The translations under genes were made by a program, and so were the position numbers. The notes beneath the pieces are model-generated. The model was not told the origin of the DNA, made no database searches, and saw only the letters and a program-made list of their open reading frames with translations. A stretch of DNA of 64,000 nucleotides from Desulfuromonas sp. DDH964. GTDB taxonomy: Bacteria > Desulfobacterota > Desulfuromonadia > Desulfuromonadales > DDH964. Below are positions 1 through 8,819 of this stretch, piece by piece. The stretch is from positions 2,294,001 to 2,358,000 of the forward strand of contig NZ_CP015080.1 in the NCBI RefSeq assembly GCF_001611275.1, written 5' to 3'. Positions within the stretch are counted from its first letter, which is position 1. Each line of letters starts with the position of its first letter.

Positions 1-309
1 GATCATCCCGCCGTGGAAACTCATCCCTCCTTCCCAGATGCGGAAGATCTGCAGGGGGTGGCGAAAATAGAACTCGGCGTTATAGAAGAGGGTATAGCCA
101 AGACGCCCGCCGAGAATGACCCCGCAGACCCCCCAGAAGAGCAGGTCCGACAGCTGGTCGTCCCCCAGCTGCAGGTTGCGGCGCCGGGCCAGGTAGCGGA
201 TATTGAAGTAACTGCCGACAAAACCGAGCAGATACATCATGCCGTACCAGCGTACGGCGAGGGGGCCGAGGCGGAAGATAATCGGGTCGATCTGTGGATA
301 AGGGATCAT
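1..309 (-). CDS. lgt: Prolipoprotein diacylglyceryl transferase, N-terminal part
   Basis: Only the first 103 codons are present; the gene runs off the left edge. The translation begins MIPYPQIDPIIFRLGPLAVR and continues with WYGMMYLLGF, GRLGYTLFYN and EGGMSFHGGM. These are the hallmark N-terminal Lgt blocks, the last lying in the conserved region that precedes the HGG motif. Lgt moves diacylglycerol from phosphatidylglycerol onto the lipobox cysteine of prolipoproteins in the inner membrane, and this window encodes several lipoproteins that would be substrates. It starts 24 bp after the stop of the upstream pseudouridine synthase, so the two are probably co-transcribed. Confidence 0.93.
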   Translation of the reverse strand, partial: MIPYPQIDPIIFRLGPLAVRWYGMMYLLGFVGSYFNIRYLARRRNLQLGDDQLSDLLFWGVCGVILGGRLGYTLFYNAEFYFRHPLQIFRIWEGGMSFHGGMI

Positions 310-333
310 GGTCAATCTTTCCTCGTCAGAGCG

Positions 334-1269
334 TCAGGAGAGTGCCAGGTTTTCGATCGCTTCGCCGCTGCGAAGGTGCTCGAGAACGGCCGCCATATCC
401 GCCGGCAGCGGCGCCTCAAGAGCCAGCAGCTTTCCGGTTAGCGGATGCGGCAGGGTGAGACGGAACGCGTGGAGCATCTGGCGCCGGGGCTCCCCGCTCG
501 CCTTACCGTAAAGGCGGTCGCCGAGGAGGGGATGGCCGGCTTCGGCGAAGTGAACCCGGATCTGGTGGGTGCGCCCGGTAAGGATTTCGACCTCGACCAG
601 GGTCGCGCTGGGAAAACGTTCCAGGACCCGGAACCGGGTTACGGCTTCTTTGCCCCCCCGGGGGACGGAACTGACCCGGTTGCCGTGGCGGCTGCGGGCA
701 AGATAGCTGCAGAATTCCCCGCTGTCGGCGGCGACAACGCCCTGAACCAGGGCCAGGTAGATTTTTTCAACCCGGTGCGCGGTGAAGCAGGCGGTCAGTT
801 CCTTGTGGGCACGGGGATGAATGGAGAAGATCATGACGCCGGAGGTCTCACGGTCGAGACGTTGCACCATGCCGAGGGAGGGACGGTCAAGGGGACGAAA
901 AGGGTTGTGCAGAAAATCGAGGAGCGCCGCGTACAGGGTCCCGCGGTAACGGGCCGGCGTCGGCTGGGTTTCGATTCCGGCGGGCTTGGCCACTGCAAGG
1001 AGCCATTGATCCCGGAACAGGAGATGACGCTCTCCGAGGATGAAGGGCTCCAGGGGAGCCTCATCCCGGAATAGTTCGATTTTTTGACCGGCCTGCAAAA
1101 GCTGCCCGCACTTGCGCACCCGCCGCCCTTCGAGGTGTACCCCCCCCAGTTCCACCAGTTTGCGCGCCAGGGTGCGGGAGAGCTCCCCGTGCCGCAGGGC
1201 GAGAAGTTGGTCGAGGCGCAGCCCGGAGTCTTCGGCCGCTACGGTATGCCGCCAGATTTCAGCGCCCAC
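334..1269 (-). CDS. RluA-family 23S rRNA/tRNA pseudouridine synthase
   Basis: This 311-residue protein has an N-terminal S4-like RNA-binding region (about 15-75: LRLDQLLALRHGELSRTLAR) followed by the RluA catalytic domain. The catalytic motif reads QRLDRETSG, whose Asp is the family nucleophile, and GRTHQIRVHF and HPLLGDRLYG follow. It would isomerise uridines in 23S rRNA or tRNA; the exact target (RluC, RluD or RluA type) cannot be told from sequence alone. The chosen start is a GTG at 1267-1269, just upstream of the S4 region. The gene lies directly upstream of lgt on the same strand. Confidence 0.88.
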   Translation of the reverse strand: MGAEIWRHTVAAEDSGLRLDQLLALRHGELSRTLARKLVELGGVHLEGRRVRKCGQLLQAGQKIELFRDEAPLEPFILGERHLLFRDQWLLAVAKPAGIETQPTPARYRGTLYAALLDFLHNPFRPLDRPSLGMVQRLDRETSGVMIFSIHPRAHKELTACFTAHRVEKIYLALVQGVVAADSGEFCSYLARSRHGNRVSSVPRGGKEAVTRFRVLERFPSATLVEVEILTGRTHQIRVHFAEAGHPLLGDRLYGKASGEPRRQMLHAFRLTLPHPLTGKLLALEAPLPADMAAVLEHLRSGEAIENLALS

Positions 1270-1368
1270 CGCGCCCCCGGTTTAGGTCAATGCCAGAGTG
1301 GCGGGAGGAACTGCAGCCAACCCATTTTTTCGACAAAATGCGAGATAAGCATTTTCTCATTTTTTGCA

Positions 1369-1396
1369 TTGACAGCCCATTTTCACCTGTTAGCAT
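1369..1396 (+). promoter_or_regulatory. Sigma-70 promoter of the 6S RNA gene
   Basis: A consensus -35 TTGACA lies at 1369-1374 and a -10 TAGCAT at 1391-1396, with a 16-bp spacer. Transcription would start near 1403, just before the 6S RNA body. No coding region lies downstream on this strand. Confidence 0.65.
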
Positions 1397-1402
1397 GAAA
1401 CT

Positions 1403-1600
1403 ACAAACGGCTCTTTGAATTCTCTGGGATGCATGACATGCGGCTCAGGCTGTAACCAACACACAGTTTGCGCGCCCCTGGTCAAAGTCGTGGTGAGCCA
1501 GCCTGCCACCGAGCAGGACGCCTGAAGCGATTTTCAAGGATAGCGCTAATTTCCCCAAGGTTCCACTCTGAAGCAGCGGCCGGCATCCCGGAGAGACAGA
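1403..1600 (+). ncRNA. ssrS: 6S RNA
   Basis: There is no credible protein here, but the ends match the closing stem of 6S RNA. TTCTCTGGGATGC near 1420-1432 pairs with GGCATCCCGGAGAGA near 1582-1596. The 5' part (CTCTGGGATG...GCGG...CTCAGGCTGTAACC) and the 3' part (GCGGCCGGCATCCCGGAGAGA) resemble E. coli 6S, and the size (about 180-200 nt) is right. 6S RNA mimics an open promoter and sequesters sigma-70 RNA polymerase in stationary phase. The 5' end is set from the promoter and the 3' end from the closing stem, so both are approximate. In E. coli ssrS precedes ygfA; here the neighbours are rluA and ihfB. Confidence 0.8.
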
Positions 1601-1689
1601 CAGGCAATTGGCAGACGCAATTGGAATCACGATGCCGGCTGAGAAGACCTTTGCGGCACCGAACCATCCTCCCGCGTTGCCAGTTGCCT

Positions 1690-1730
1690 TACCAAAACCA
1701 AGGGCCCCGTTGAAACAACGGGGCCCTTGG
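1690..1730 (-). terminator. Rho-independent terminator of the rpsA-sppA-ihfB transcript
   Basis: A perfect 14-bp inverted repeat (1698-1711 with 1717-1730, loop GAAAC) is followed on the minus strand by TTTTGGT. It lies about 35 bp after the ihfB stop. It may also stop + strand transcription from the 6S gene, although no T-run follows on that strand. Confidence 0.85.
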
Positions 1731-1765
1731 TCGTTCCAACCGGCAACAGGTCGACCTGGAAACAC

Positions 1766-2053
1766 TCAGGCTTCGCCGACGTTGACCCGGGCGCGCAACT
1801 CCTTCCCGGTCTTGAAAAAGGGCGTCTTTTTGGAAGGGATCCTCACCACCTCGCCGCTCTTCGGGTTCCGCGCTTCACGGGCATCCCGTTCGCGTATGGT
1901 AAAAGAACCGAAGCCGCGAATTTCGACGCGATCCCCCCCTACCAGCGCGTTGCCGATGCTGTCGAAAATGGTATTGACGACCATCTCCGCTTCTTTCCGG
2001 TTCAAGGCCGCAGCATTGACGGAAAGTTGTTCGATCAATTCACTTTTGGTCAT
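1766..2053 (-). CDS. ihfB: Integration host factor beta subunit (HU/IHF family DNA-binding protein)
   Basis: This 95-residue protein begins MTKSELIEQL, as E. coli IhfB does (MTKSELIERL). It has the IHF/HU core VEIRGFGSFTIRERDAREAR followed by NPKSGE and KKTPFFKTGKELRARVN. It bends DNA and takes part in nucleoid structure, recombination and sigma-54 promoters. The start is fixed by this match and by an AGGAGG Shine-Dalgarno 9 bp upstream; longer in-frame extensions are spurious. The position downstream of rpsA (here with sppA between) is the classic cmk-rpsA-ihfB neighbourhood and supports IhfB over HU. The ribosome site overlaps the end of sppA. Confidence 0.88.
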   Translation of the reverse strand: MTKSELIEQLSVNAAALNRKEAEMVVNTIFDSIGNALVGGDRVEIRGFGSFTIRERDAREARNPKSGEVVRIPSKKTPFFKTGKELRARVNVGEA

Positions 2054-2066
2054 TACCTGACACCTC

Positions 2067-2957
2067 CTAATTCGAGTGGGTCCAGAGATATTGCAAACCG
2101 GGCGACATCGCCCCGGTGAGTCCTTTTGCAAAGCGGGTGGTCGTCTCCTCCACCAGGTAATCGAGAAACGCCGGTTTCTTTTGCGGGGGATAGAGCAGGC
2201 GCGGTTCGCCCTCCAGGCCGGCGAGTTGACCAGCGACAGCAACGGCATCCTGAAAGTTTCCCAGTTCGTCCACCAACCCCTGGGCAAGAGCCTGGCGGCC
2301 ACTGAAAATCCTGCCGTCGGCGAGGGCCTTCACCTGGTCGAGGGGGAGCTTGCGGGAATGGGCGATCTGGTTGACAAACTGATCGTAGACATCGTCAATC
2401 ATCCCCTGCAGAATCGCCCGGTCGGCCGGCGTCATGGTGCGCGTCGGGGAACCGATATCCTTGTGCGCCCCGCTCTTGACCACTTCACTGCGCAACCCGA
2501 CTTTTCCCAACAGTTCTTCGATGTTGGCAAACTCCATGATGACGCCGATACTGCCGGTAATGGTCCCGGGATTGGCGAGGATCCGCGTCGCCGGCGCCGC
2601 AATATAGTAACCACCCGAAGCGGCCACCGACCCCATCGATACCACGACCGGTTTGACGGCGGCCAGTTTGCCGACCTCTTCGCATATTTCCTGGGAAGGA
2701 CCGACGCCACCGCCGGGCGAATCGACCCGCAGAACGACCGCCTTCACCGACTCGTTATTGCGGAAATCGACAATCTGCCGGGTCAGTTCCCGGGAATCGG
2801 CAATTACCCCGAGCACCTCGATAACCCCGACCTTATCGCCAAGGGCGAGACCGGACGCTGGCCCACGCAGCCCGGAGACCGCGACAATCAGGAACAGAAA
2901 AAAAAGAAAGATGGCACCAAGAGTCAACAGGGCCATCAAAAATGGACGCTTTTTCAT
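2067..2957 (-). CDS. sppA: Signal peptide peptidase SppA (36 kDa type)
   Basis: This inner-membrane serine protease of the ClpP-like SppA family degrades cleaved signal peptides. It has 296 residues, the short single-domain form. An N-terminal membrane anchor spans about 7-29. The catalytic Ser is in GSVAASGGYYIA (Ser114) and the general-base Lys in KSGAHKD (161-167). VDSPGGGV (78-85) is the usual oxyanion-region motif. It sits between rpsA and ihfB on the same strand, with 13 bp to ihfB, and is probably partly co-transcribed with rpsA through the hairpin at 2976-3008. Confidence 0.92.
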   Translation of the reverse strand: MKKRPFLMALLTLGAIFLFFLFLIVAVSGLRGPASGLALGDKVGVIEVLGVIADSRELTRQIVDFRNNESVKAVVLRVDSPGGGVGPSQEICEEVGKLAAVKPVVVSMGSVAASGGYYIAAPATRILANPGTITGSIGVIMEFANIEELLGKVGLRSEVVKSGAHKDIGSPTRTMTPADRAILQGMIDDVYDQFVNQIAHSRKLPLDQVKALADGRIFSGRQALAQGLVDELGNFQDAVAVAGQLAGLEGEPRLLYPPQKKPAFLDYLVEETTTRFAKGLTGAMSPGLQYLWTHSN

Positions 2958-2975
2958 GAGAGAACCCCGAAGTCT

Positions 2976-3008
2976 GAGAGCCCCCGCAGCGTTGCTACGG
3001 GGGCTCTC
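2976..3008 (-). terminator. Hairpin between rpsA and sppA, no T-run
   Basis: A perfect 11-bp stem (2976-2986 with 2998-3008) has an 11-nt loop that can itself fold (AGC/GCT). It lies 14 bp after the rpsA stop. No T-tract follows on the minus strand, so it may act as a 3' stabiliser or a weak terminator letting a fraction of transcripts continue into sppA-ihfB. Confidence 0.5.
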
Positions 3009-3022
3009 GACACGGTCAGTTA

Positions 3023-4771
3023 TTACTCTTCGCCCTTCTCGCTGTTACTCTTGCCAATGGCACCCTGGAGAAGGTCACCGAGGTTCGAGGTGGCGTTGCG
3101 CTGGGCGCCAAGGAAGGCGTCGACTTCCGCCTTTTCCTTCTGGTCGGCGAGATGCTTGATCGAAAGCGCGATCTTGCGCTCAACGGTATCGACATGCAGG
3201 ACGACCGCTTCCAGCTCGTCACCGATATTGGCAAACGACTTGGGAGTGTCGATCTTCTCCTTGCTGATTTCGGAGACGTGGATCAAACCTTCAATCCCCT
3301 CCTCAACCTCCAGGAAGATCCCGAAGTCGGTGACCGAGGTCACCTTGCCGCGAATAATCGTCCCGGGCGCATAACGCTTGGGGATTTCCGACCACGGATC
3401 GGGAGTCAGCTGCTTGACGCCAAGGGAGAAGCGCTCGTTTTCACGGTCGATATTGAGAACAACGGCCTTGACCAGGTCCCCCTTCTTGTAAAGCTCGGAG
3501 GGATGCTTGATGCGCTTGGTCCAGGAGAGGTCGGAGATATGCACCAACCCGTCGATCCCCTCGTCGACACCAACAAAGATGCCGAAATCGGTGATGTTCT
3601 TCACCTGTCCCTCGATGATCGTCCCCATCGGGAATTTCTCGCCGATGACGTCCCAGGGATTCGGTTCGACCTGCTTAAGGCCCAGGGAGATGCGGCGGTT
3701 GGCAATATCGAGGGCCAGGACGACCGACTCGACTTCGTCACCGACATTGAGGATCTTGTTGGGATGCTTGATCCGCTTGGTCCAGCTCATTTCCGAAACG
3801 TGGATCAGCCCTTCGATCCCTTCCTCGAGTTCGACGAAAGCACCGTAATCGGTCAGGCTGACGACCTTGCCGGTCACCTTGTTGCCCACCGGGTATTTGG
3901 TGTCAACATCGAGCCAGGGGTCAGGCGTGATCTGCTTGAGCCCGAGGGAGACGCGTTCCTTCTCCCGATCGAATTTGAGGACCTTGATGTTAACCTTGTC
4001 GCCGACGGCGAGGATATCCGAAGGGTGATTGACCCGCCCCCAGGACATGTCGGTGATATGCAGCAGGCCGTCAATGCCGCCAAGATCGATAAAGGCGCCG
4101 TAATCGGTAAGATTCTTGACCACGCCTTCGACAACCTGACCCTCTTCGAGGGTGCGCAGGGTTACGCTGCGCTGGCTCTCACGCTGCTCCTCAAGCAGAA
4201 CCCGGCGGGAAAGGACGATATTGCCGCGTCGCTTGTTGAGCTTGATGATTTTGAACTGGAAGGTCTCGCCGATCAGCTTGTCGAGATTGCGAACCGGGCG
4301 CAGATCGACCTGGGAACCAGGCAGAAACGCGCTGACGCCGATATCGACCGAGAGGCCCCCCTTGATGCGGGAGATGATCCGGCCATCGACGACCGCATCC
4401 TCTTCGAGAGCGTTCCAAACCTTCTGCCGGTCTGCCTTCTCCTTGGAGAGACTGATCAGCCCGTTTTCATTTTCGGTGCGCTCGATCAGAACATCGAATT
4501 CGTCACCGACCTCGACCTTCATCTGGCCGTTTTCATCGACGAATTCGCTGAGCGGAATCACGCCCTCGGATTTGCCACCGACATCGACAACGACGGTATC
4601 CGATGTGACCTGAACGGCTGTGCCGGTAACGACGTTGCCCGGCTTGAGCTCCTTGAGGCTGTTCTCGAACATGTCCTCGAAGCTCTGTTCCATTTCTTCG
4701 CCGAACTCTTTGTCGTCGTCCATCAGTTCGGCCTCGTCATGCTGGTTGAAAGTACTGTTATTGTCCGCCAT
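3023..4771 (-). CDS. rpsA: 30S ribosomal protein S1
   Basis: S1 binds mRNA and helps the 30S subunit engage weak ribosome sites. At 582 residues it carries six S1 repeats, the full proteobacterial arrangement. Successive repeats show NLTDYGAFIDLGGIDGLLHI, SLTDYGAFVELEEGIEGLIH, NITDFGIFVGVDEGIDGLVH and SVTDFGIFLEVEEGIEGLIH, each followed by a W/KRIKHP-type segment. The N-terminus is acidic (DEAELMDDDKEFGEEME). An AGGGGG site lies upstream of the ATG at 4769-4771. It follows cmk-ispH, with a terminator between, so it probably has its own promoter within 4772-4834; I see no clear consensus there. Confidence 0.96.
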   Translation of the reverse strand: MADNNSTFNQHDEAELMDDDKEFGEEMEQSFEDMFENSLKELKPGNVVTGTAVQVTSDTVVVDVGGKSEGVIPLSEFVDENGQMKVEVGDEFDVLIERTENENGLISLSKEKADRQKVWNALEEDAVVDGRIISRIKGGLSVDIGVSAFLPGSQVDLRPVRNLDKLIGETFQFKIIKLNKRRGNIVLSRRVLLEEQRESQRSVTLRTLEEGQVVEGVVKNLTDYGAFIDLGGIDGLLHITDMSWGRVNHPSDILAVGDKVNIKVLKFDREKERVSLGLKQITPDPWLDVDTKYPVGNKVTGKVVSLTDYGAFVELEEGIEGLIHVSEMSWTKRIKHPNKILNVGDEVESVVLALDIANRRISLGLKQVEPNPWDVIGEKFPMGTIIEGQVKNITDFGIFVGVDEGIDGLVHISDLSWTKRIKHPSELYKKGDLVKAVVLNIDRENERFSLGVKQLTPDPWSEIPKRYAPGTIIRGKVTSVTDFGIFLEVEEGIEGLIHVSEISKEKIDTPKSFANIGDELEAVVLHVDTVERKIALSIKHLADQKEKAEVDAFLGAQRNATSNLGDLLQGAIGKSNSEKGEE

Positions 4772-4830
4772 TAAACCTGTTACCCCCTAACGATTTTGCT
4801 GTCGTTTCCGACAGCTGGCCGTGCGGCCAT

Positions 4831-4857
4831 GAAAAGGGACCTTAACACAAGGTCCCT
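4831..4857 (-). terminator. Terminator after ispH
   Basis: A 9-bp stem AGGGACCTT/AAGGTCCCT (4835-4843 with 4849-4857) is followed on the minus strand by TTTTC. It ends the pheA-tyrA-aroA-cmk-ispH transcript about 50 bp after ispH. Confidence 0.8.
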
Positions 4858-4908
4858 GAAAAAACAAATTATTATTTCGGACCGGCACCGGGTCCTGCGC
4901 GCCGGCAA

Positions 4909-5757
4909 TCAAGCCCGTCCGGCGGCGATGGTTTCGACCCGGGAGACCACCTCGTCAATGATCCAGCGCGGGGTCGAAGCCCCGGCGGTGATGCCGACCG
5001 TCCCGACCCCGGAAAACCAGGCGGCGTCGATTTCTTCGGCAGTTTCCACATGATAGGTGCGCGGTTGCAGCTCCTGGCAGAGCTGGGCCAGGCGGTTGGT
5101 ATTGGCACTGTTGAAGCCACCGATGACGAGCATCAGGTCGGCTTTTTCCGCAATCTGTCGGGCCTCGTTCTGGCGTACCGCGGTCGCATCGCAGATCGTG
5201 TTGAAAATCCGCAGCTCCTTGCTGCGCTGCAGGCAGACCGCGACCACCTCCTGGAAATTTTCGAGGGACTGGGTGGTCTGGGCGACAATTCCGATCCGGG
5301 CGACGCGCGGCAGGGTCTCGGCCTCAAAACGATCGGCCACGACCCGCACCTCGCCATGACGGGCGTAGGAAACAATACCCTGGACTTCGGGATGATCCTT
5401 TTCTCCGACCAGGACGACCAGGTACCCTTCCCTGCTGAGCAGCGCCGCATAATCCTGGGCCTTCTTGACGAAGGGACAGGTGGCATCGACGACGACCAGT
5501 TCCCGCTCGACGATACTCTCCAGTTCCTCGGCGGTCACCCCGTGGGAGCGGATAATGACGGCGGTATCCTCCAGTTCCTCGACCCGCCCGACCACCCTGA
5601 CCCCCTTCTCCTCCAGCTTGCGCACCATTTGCGGAGAATGGATGATCGGGCCGAGGGAGCAGATGCGTTCCACCTGGTCGGCGGCATCAAAGGCCATCTG
5701 CGTCGCACGCTTGACACCGAAGCAGAAACCGGCGCTCTTGGCGAGGATGATCTTCAT
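4909..5757 (-). CDS. ispH: 4-hydroxy-3-methylbut-2-enyl diphosphate reductase
   Basis: IspH (LytB) is the last enzyme of the MEP isoprenoid pathway and reduces HMBPP to IPP and DMAPP with a 4Fe-4S cluster. The 282-residue protein starts MKIILAKSAGFCFGVKRA, with the first cluster Cys at 12. Other family blocks are RSHGV, DATCPFVKKAQ, KDHPEV, IVAQTTQS, FNTICDATAVRQNEA, GGFNSANTNRLAQ and GITAGASTP. A longer in-frame N-terminal extension exists, but homology begins at this ATG. It follows cmk by 37 bp. dxr of the same pathway lies near 51 kb, and a small ferredoxin near 53.6 kb could be an electron donor (inference). Confidence 0.95.
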   Translation of the reverse strand: MKIILAKSAGFCFGVKRATQMAFDAADQVERICSLGPIIHSPQMVRKLEEKGVRVVGRVEELEDTAVIIRSHGVTAEELESIVERELVVVDATCPFVKKAQDYAALLSREGYLVVLVGEKDHPEVQGIVSYARHGEVRVVADRFEAETLPRVARIGIVAQTTQSLENFQEVVAVCLQRSKELRIFNTICDATAVRQNEARQIAEKADLMLVIGGFNSANTNRLAQLCQELQPRTYHVETAEEIDAAWFSGVGTVGITAGASTPRWIIDEVVSRVETIAAGRA

Positions 5758-5794
5758 AACCAGGCTTCCCTTCCACCGGAAGTGCGGGTCCGCC

Positions 5795-6484
5795 TCAGGA
5801 CCTGGCGCACGCTGTCCGTTCCTCAATGATCTGCAGCATCTCCGCCAGCACCGCGTCGATCCCCTTGCCGGTGGAATCGATGACGACGGCATCGGCAGCC
5901 TGCAGCAGCGGCGCATGTTCGCGATCGCTGTCGGCCTCGTCCCGGGCCCGGACCTCGGCAATAGTCTGTGCCAGGTCGACTTCCACCCCCCGGGCGCGCA
6001 GCTCGTCGAAACGGCGGCGGCCGCGCTCTTCGGCGCTGGCCATCAGGAAGAACTTGGCGTCGGCGCGGGGGAAGACCACGGTCCCGATATCCCGCCCTTC
6101 GAGAACGACGCCGCCGGCTCTGCCGAGGGTCTGCTGCAGTCCGACCAGCGCCTGGCGAACCGCGGGGGAAGCGGCCACCCGGGAGGTCAGCAGGCTGATC
6201 TCCGGAGTGCGGATGGCCAGGGAGACATCCTCCCCATCGAGGAGGACCCGCTCCCCCGCGGCGGATCGGCAAAAATCGATGCGCAGTTCGCCACAGAGCT
6301 GACCGAGGCGGGCATGATCTTCCGGGTCAATGCCGCGCCGTGCCGCCGCCAAAGCAACACAACGATACATGGCGCCGGTATCGATATTGACCAGCCCCAG
6401 TTCGCGCGCCAGGAGCTTGCTCAAGGTGCTCTTCCCGGCCCCGGACGGGCCGTCAATGGCAATGATTGGCTGCTTGTCTGTCAT
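5795..6484 (-). CDS. cmk: Cytidylate kinase
   Basis: This enzyme phosphorylates CMP and dCMP to the diphosphates with ATP. The 229-residue protein has the P-loop GPSGAGKST (about 13-21), NIDTGAMYRCVA, LEGRDIGTVVFPRADAKFFL and a LRARDEADSDREHAPL block typical of Cmk. It lies between aroA (28 bp) and ispH (37 bp) on the same strand. The wider aroA-cmk-(ispH)-rpsA-ihfB order is conserved in many proteobacteria. Confidence 0.95.
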   Translation of the reverse strand: MTDKQPIIAIDGPSGAGKSTLSKLLARELGLVNIDTGAMYRCVALAAARRGIDPEDHARLGQLCGELRIDFCRSAAGERVLLDGEDVSLAIRTPEISLLTSRVAASPAVRQALVGLQQTLGRAGGVVLEGRDIGTVVFPRADAKFFLMASAEERGRRRFDELRARGVEVDLAQTIAEVRARDEADSDREHAPLLQAADAVVIDSTGKGIDAVLAEMLQIIEERTACARS

Positions 6485-6512
6485 TGGCTTCCAGCTGTCC
6501 CCTCGAAAATAA

Positions 6513-7802
6513 TCAGTTACCCGCCGTCGCCAGCAGCTCCCAGAAGGTCGGGAAGGAGGTGGCGGTACAGCCGGTATCCTCGATCGTCACCCCTCCCTTT
6601 GCCACCAGTCCGGCAACCGCCATGCTCATGGCGATGCGATGGTCCCCCTGGGAAGAGACGCGGGCTCCGGTCAGCAGGCTGCCGCCGGTAATCTCCATCC
6701 CGTCCTCCCGCGCAACGATCTGCGCGCCGAGCTTGCCAAGCTCGGTGGTCATGGCCGCGATGCGGTCGGTCTCCTTGACCCGCAGTTCGCGGGCGTCGCG
6801 GATCGTCGTGACACCGCGGGCGCAGGCGGCTGCCACACTGACGACCGGGAATTCGTCGATGGCCCGCGGCACCACCTCGCCGCCGATCTCGATCCCCATC
6901 AGGTCGCTGCTGCGCACCAGCAGGTCGGCCACCGGCTCGCCGGAGAGTTCCCGCGGGTCGAGCAGCTCGATGGAGCCTCCCATTGCCTGCAGGATGTCGA
7001 TGATCCCGCTGCGGGTCGGATTGACACCGACATTGCGGATCAGCAGCTCCGAACCCGGAGTGATCAGGGCCGCGACCAGGAAAAAGGCCGCGGAAGAGAT
7101 ATCCCCGGGGACCAGGACTTCGCGTCCCTCCAGGGGTTGCCCGGGAAGAAGGGTGACCCCGCCGGGGAAGGGACGCACGTCGACGCCAAAGTAGCGCAGC
7201 ATTCGTTCGCTGTGATCCCGGCTCAGGTGGGGTTCGCGCACCGTCGTCTCGCTTTCGGCGTAGAGGCCGGCGAGGAGCAGCGCTGACTTGACCTGGGCAC
7301 TGGCAATCGGTGAATCGTAGCTGGTCCCCCGCAGGGAGCCGCCCTGGATCGCCAGCGGCGCCAGGTCGCCGCCGCCGCGCCCCCAGATCCGGGCTCCCAT
7401 GCTGGCCAGGGGATTGAGCACCCGCTTCATCGGCCGCTTGCGCAGGTAGCGATCGCCGGTGAGAACCGAAAAGAAGTTCTGGCCGGCGAGAAGGCCGGTC
7501 ATCAGGCGAATCGTGGTCCCGGAATTGCCGCAATCGAGGACATCGGCCGGCTCCTTGAGGCCGTGCAGGCCGAGACCGGCAATGCGGAGTTCGCCCGCCT
7601 CCCCTTCCGTCACCTCGACACCCATGGCACGAAAGGCGTTGAGGGTCGAATGATTATCCTCGCCATGGAGAAAGCCCCTGACGACGGTCGTTCCCCGGGC
7701 GAGGGAGCCGAGCATGATCGAGCGATGGGAAATCGACTTGTCGCCGGGAACGGTGATTTCACCGCGCAGGCCGGTGACCGATTTGACAGTGCGGGTTTCC
7801 AT
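6513..7802 (-). CDS. aroA: 3-phosphoshikimate 1-carboxyvinyltransferase (EPSP synthase)
   Basis: AroA joins PEP to shikimate-3-phosphate in the cytoplasm, the sixth step of the shikimate pathway. The 429-residue protein shows [20 protein letters not shown] near the N-terminus, [41 protein letters not shown], the [10 protein letters not shown] block (here [10 protein letters not shown]) and [13 protein letters not shown]. The GD..HR and NSGT motifs are the PEP/S3P-binding elements. The ATG at 7800-7802 gives the usual N-terminus; an upstream extension would read through repeat DNA. It belongs to the pheA-tyrA-aroA run. Confidence 0.96.
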   Translation of the reverse strand: METRTVKSVTGLRGEITVPGDKSISHRSIMLGSLARGTTVVRGFLHGEDNHSTLNAFRAMGVEVTEGEAGELRIAGLGLHGLKEPADVLDCGNSGTTIRLMTGLLAGQNFFSVLTGDRYLRKRPMKRVLNPLASMGARIWGRGGGDLAPLAIQGGSLRGTSYDSPIASAQVKSALLLAGLYAESETTVREPHLSRDHSERMLRYFGVDVRPFPGGVTLLPGQPLEGREVLVPGDISSAAFFLVAALITPGSELLIRNVGVNPTRSGIIDILQAMGGSIELLDPRELSGEPVADLLVRSSDLMGIEIGGEVVPRAIDEFPVVSVAAACARGVTTIRDARELRVKETDRIAAMTTELGKLGAQIVAREDGMEITGGSLLTGARVSSQGDHRIAMSMAVAGLVAKGGVTIEDTGCTATSFPTFWELLATAGN

Positions 7803-7825
7803 GCAAACCTCAAAGAATGAGTCAG

Positions 7826-7874
7826 TTCTGAGTTCTGAGTTCTGGGTTAGGGCTTCTACCCAAAACTCAAAACC
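7826..7874. repeat. Short heptamer array (TTCTGAG, 3 units) between tyrA and aroA
   Basis: Three direct 7-bp units (TTCTGAG, TTCTGAG, TTCTGGG at 7826-7846) occupy the tyrA-aroA spacer. They are followed by an A-rich stretch with partial complementarity (GGGTTAGGG...ACCC). The same TTCTGAG unit recurs at 11438-11460. Confidence 0.7.
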
Positions 7875-7878
7875 GATT

Positions 7879-8760
7879 TTACAGTATGGCGTCGCGGCTC
7901 TGCTTGGAACGGAGGAAAAACTCGTAGAGGCGCTCGGCGTCACTGCGGCGGATATCCTCCTTGAGTTCGGCGAGGTGGGTCTCGAACTGTTCTATCATCT
8001 CCAGCAGCGCTTCACGGTTGGTCACCGCGATATCGCGCCACATGGTCGGATCGGAGGAAGCGATACGGGTAAAGTCCCGAAAACCACCGGCCGAATATTC
8101 GAGGATATTCTCCTGGTAACGGTCGTAGGCGCCGACCGCGTTGACCAGGGCATAGGCGACCATGTGTGGCAGATGACTGATCGCCGCCAGCACCCGGTCG
8201 TGCTTCTCCACCCCCATCACCACCACTTCGCTGCCGGCAACCTCCCAGACCCGGCGCACCAGGTCGAGGGCGTCCGGGTCGGTGGCCGCCGTCGGCGTGA
8301 GAATGCAGCGCCGCCCCTGGTAGAGAGTCGGGAAGGCGGCTTCGGCGCCGCTCTTTTCGGTGCCGGCGATCGGATGGCCGGGGACAAAGTGGATCCCGGC
8401 CGGAACCAGGGGCGCGATCGCTTCGATCACCGCCCCCTTGACGCTGCCGCCATCGGTGAGAATCGCACCCGGCTTCATCGCCGGCAGCACCCGGGCCGCC
8501 ACCGCAGCCAGACTCAGCACCGGGGTCGCGAGGAAGACCAGGTCGGCGTCGGCAACGCCCGCCACCGTATCACTTTCGATCCGATCGATTACGCCGAGCC
8601 GCAGGGCTGTCTCGAGATTCGCCAGGCCGCGACCGATACCGACCACTTCACCGACCGCACCGGCCTGCTTCAGAGCCAGGGCGAGGGAACCGCCGATCAG
8701 ACCGACCCCGATAACCGCGAGCCGGGGGATGAACAACTTATCCTGAGACGAACCAGCCAT
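7879..8760 (-). CDS. tyrA: Prephenate dehydrogenase
   Basis: This enzyme oxidises and decarboxylates prephenate to 4-hydroxyphenylpyruvate for tyrosine, using NAD(P). The 293-residue protein has a Rossmann nucleotide site ([19 protein letters not shown], about 13-31), a [11 protein letters not shown] segment and the prephenate-dehydrogenase core [18 protein letters not shown], plus the helical dimerisation domain with [17 protein letters not shown]. No chorismate mutase or ACT domain is attached. It sits between pheA (59 bp) and aroA. Confidence 0.92.
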   Translation of the reverse strand: MAGSSQDKLFIPRLAVIGVGLIGGSLALALKQAGAVGEVVGIGRGLANLETALRLGVIDRIESDTVAGVADADLVFLATPVLSLAAVAARVLPAMKPGAILTDGGSVKGAVIEAIAPLVPAGIHFVPGHPIAGTEKSGAEAAFPTLYQGRRCILTPTAATDPDALDLVRRVWEVAGSEVVVMGVEKHDRVLAAISHLPHMVAYALVNAVGAYDRYQENILEYSAGGFRDFTRIASSDPTMWRDIAVTNREALLEMIEQFETHLAELKEDIRRSDAERLYEFFLRSKQSRDAIL

Positions 8761-8819
8761 GGATGCTTCCTGTAGAAATGGATGGAGATCTTGAAGATGC
8801 CGCGACAGGATTTCCGCCC

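Noticed and set aside
1270..1765. Small proteins in the rluA-ihfB gap
   Set aside because: Short frames exist on both strands but lack ribosome sites and family signals; the 6S RNA structure explains the sequence.
3152..4774. A 540-codon + strand frame opposite rpsA
   Set aside because: It is the exact antisense of the well-supported S1 gene, has no recognisable domains or ribosome site, and is a GC-rich shadow frame.
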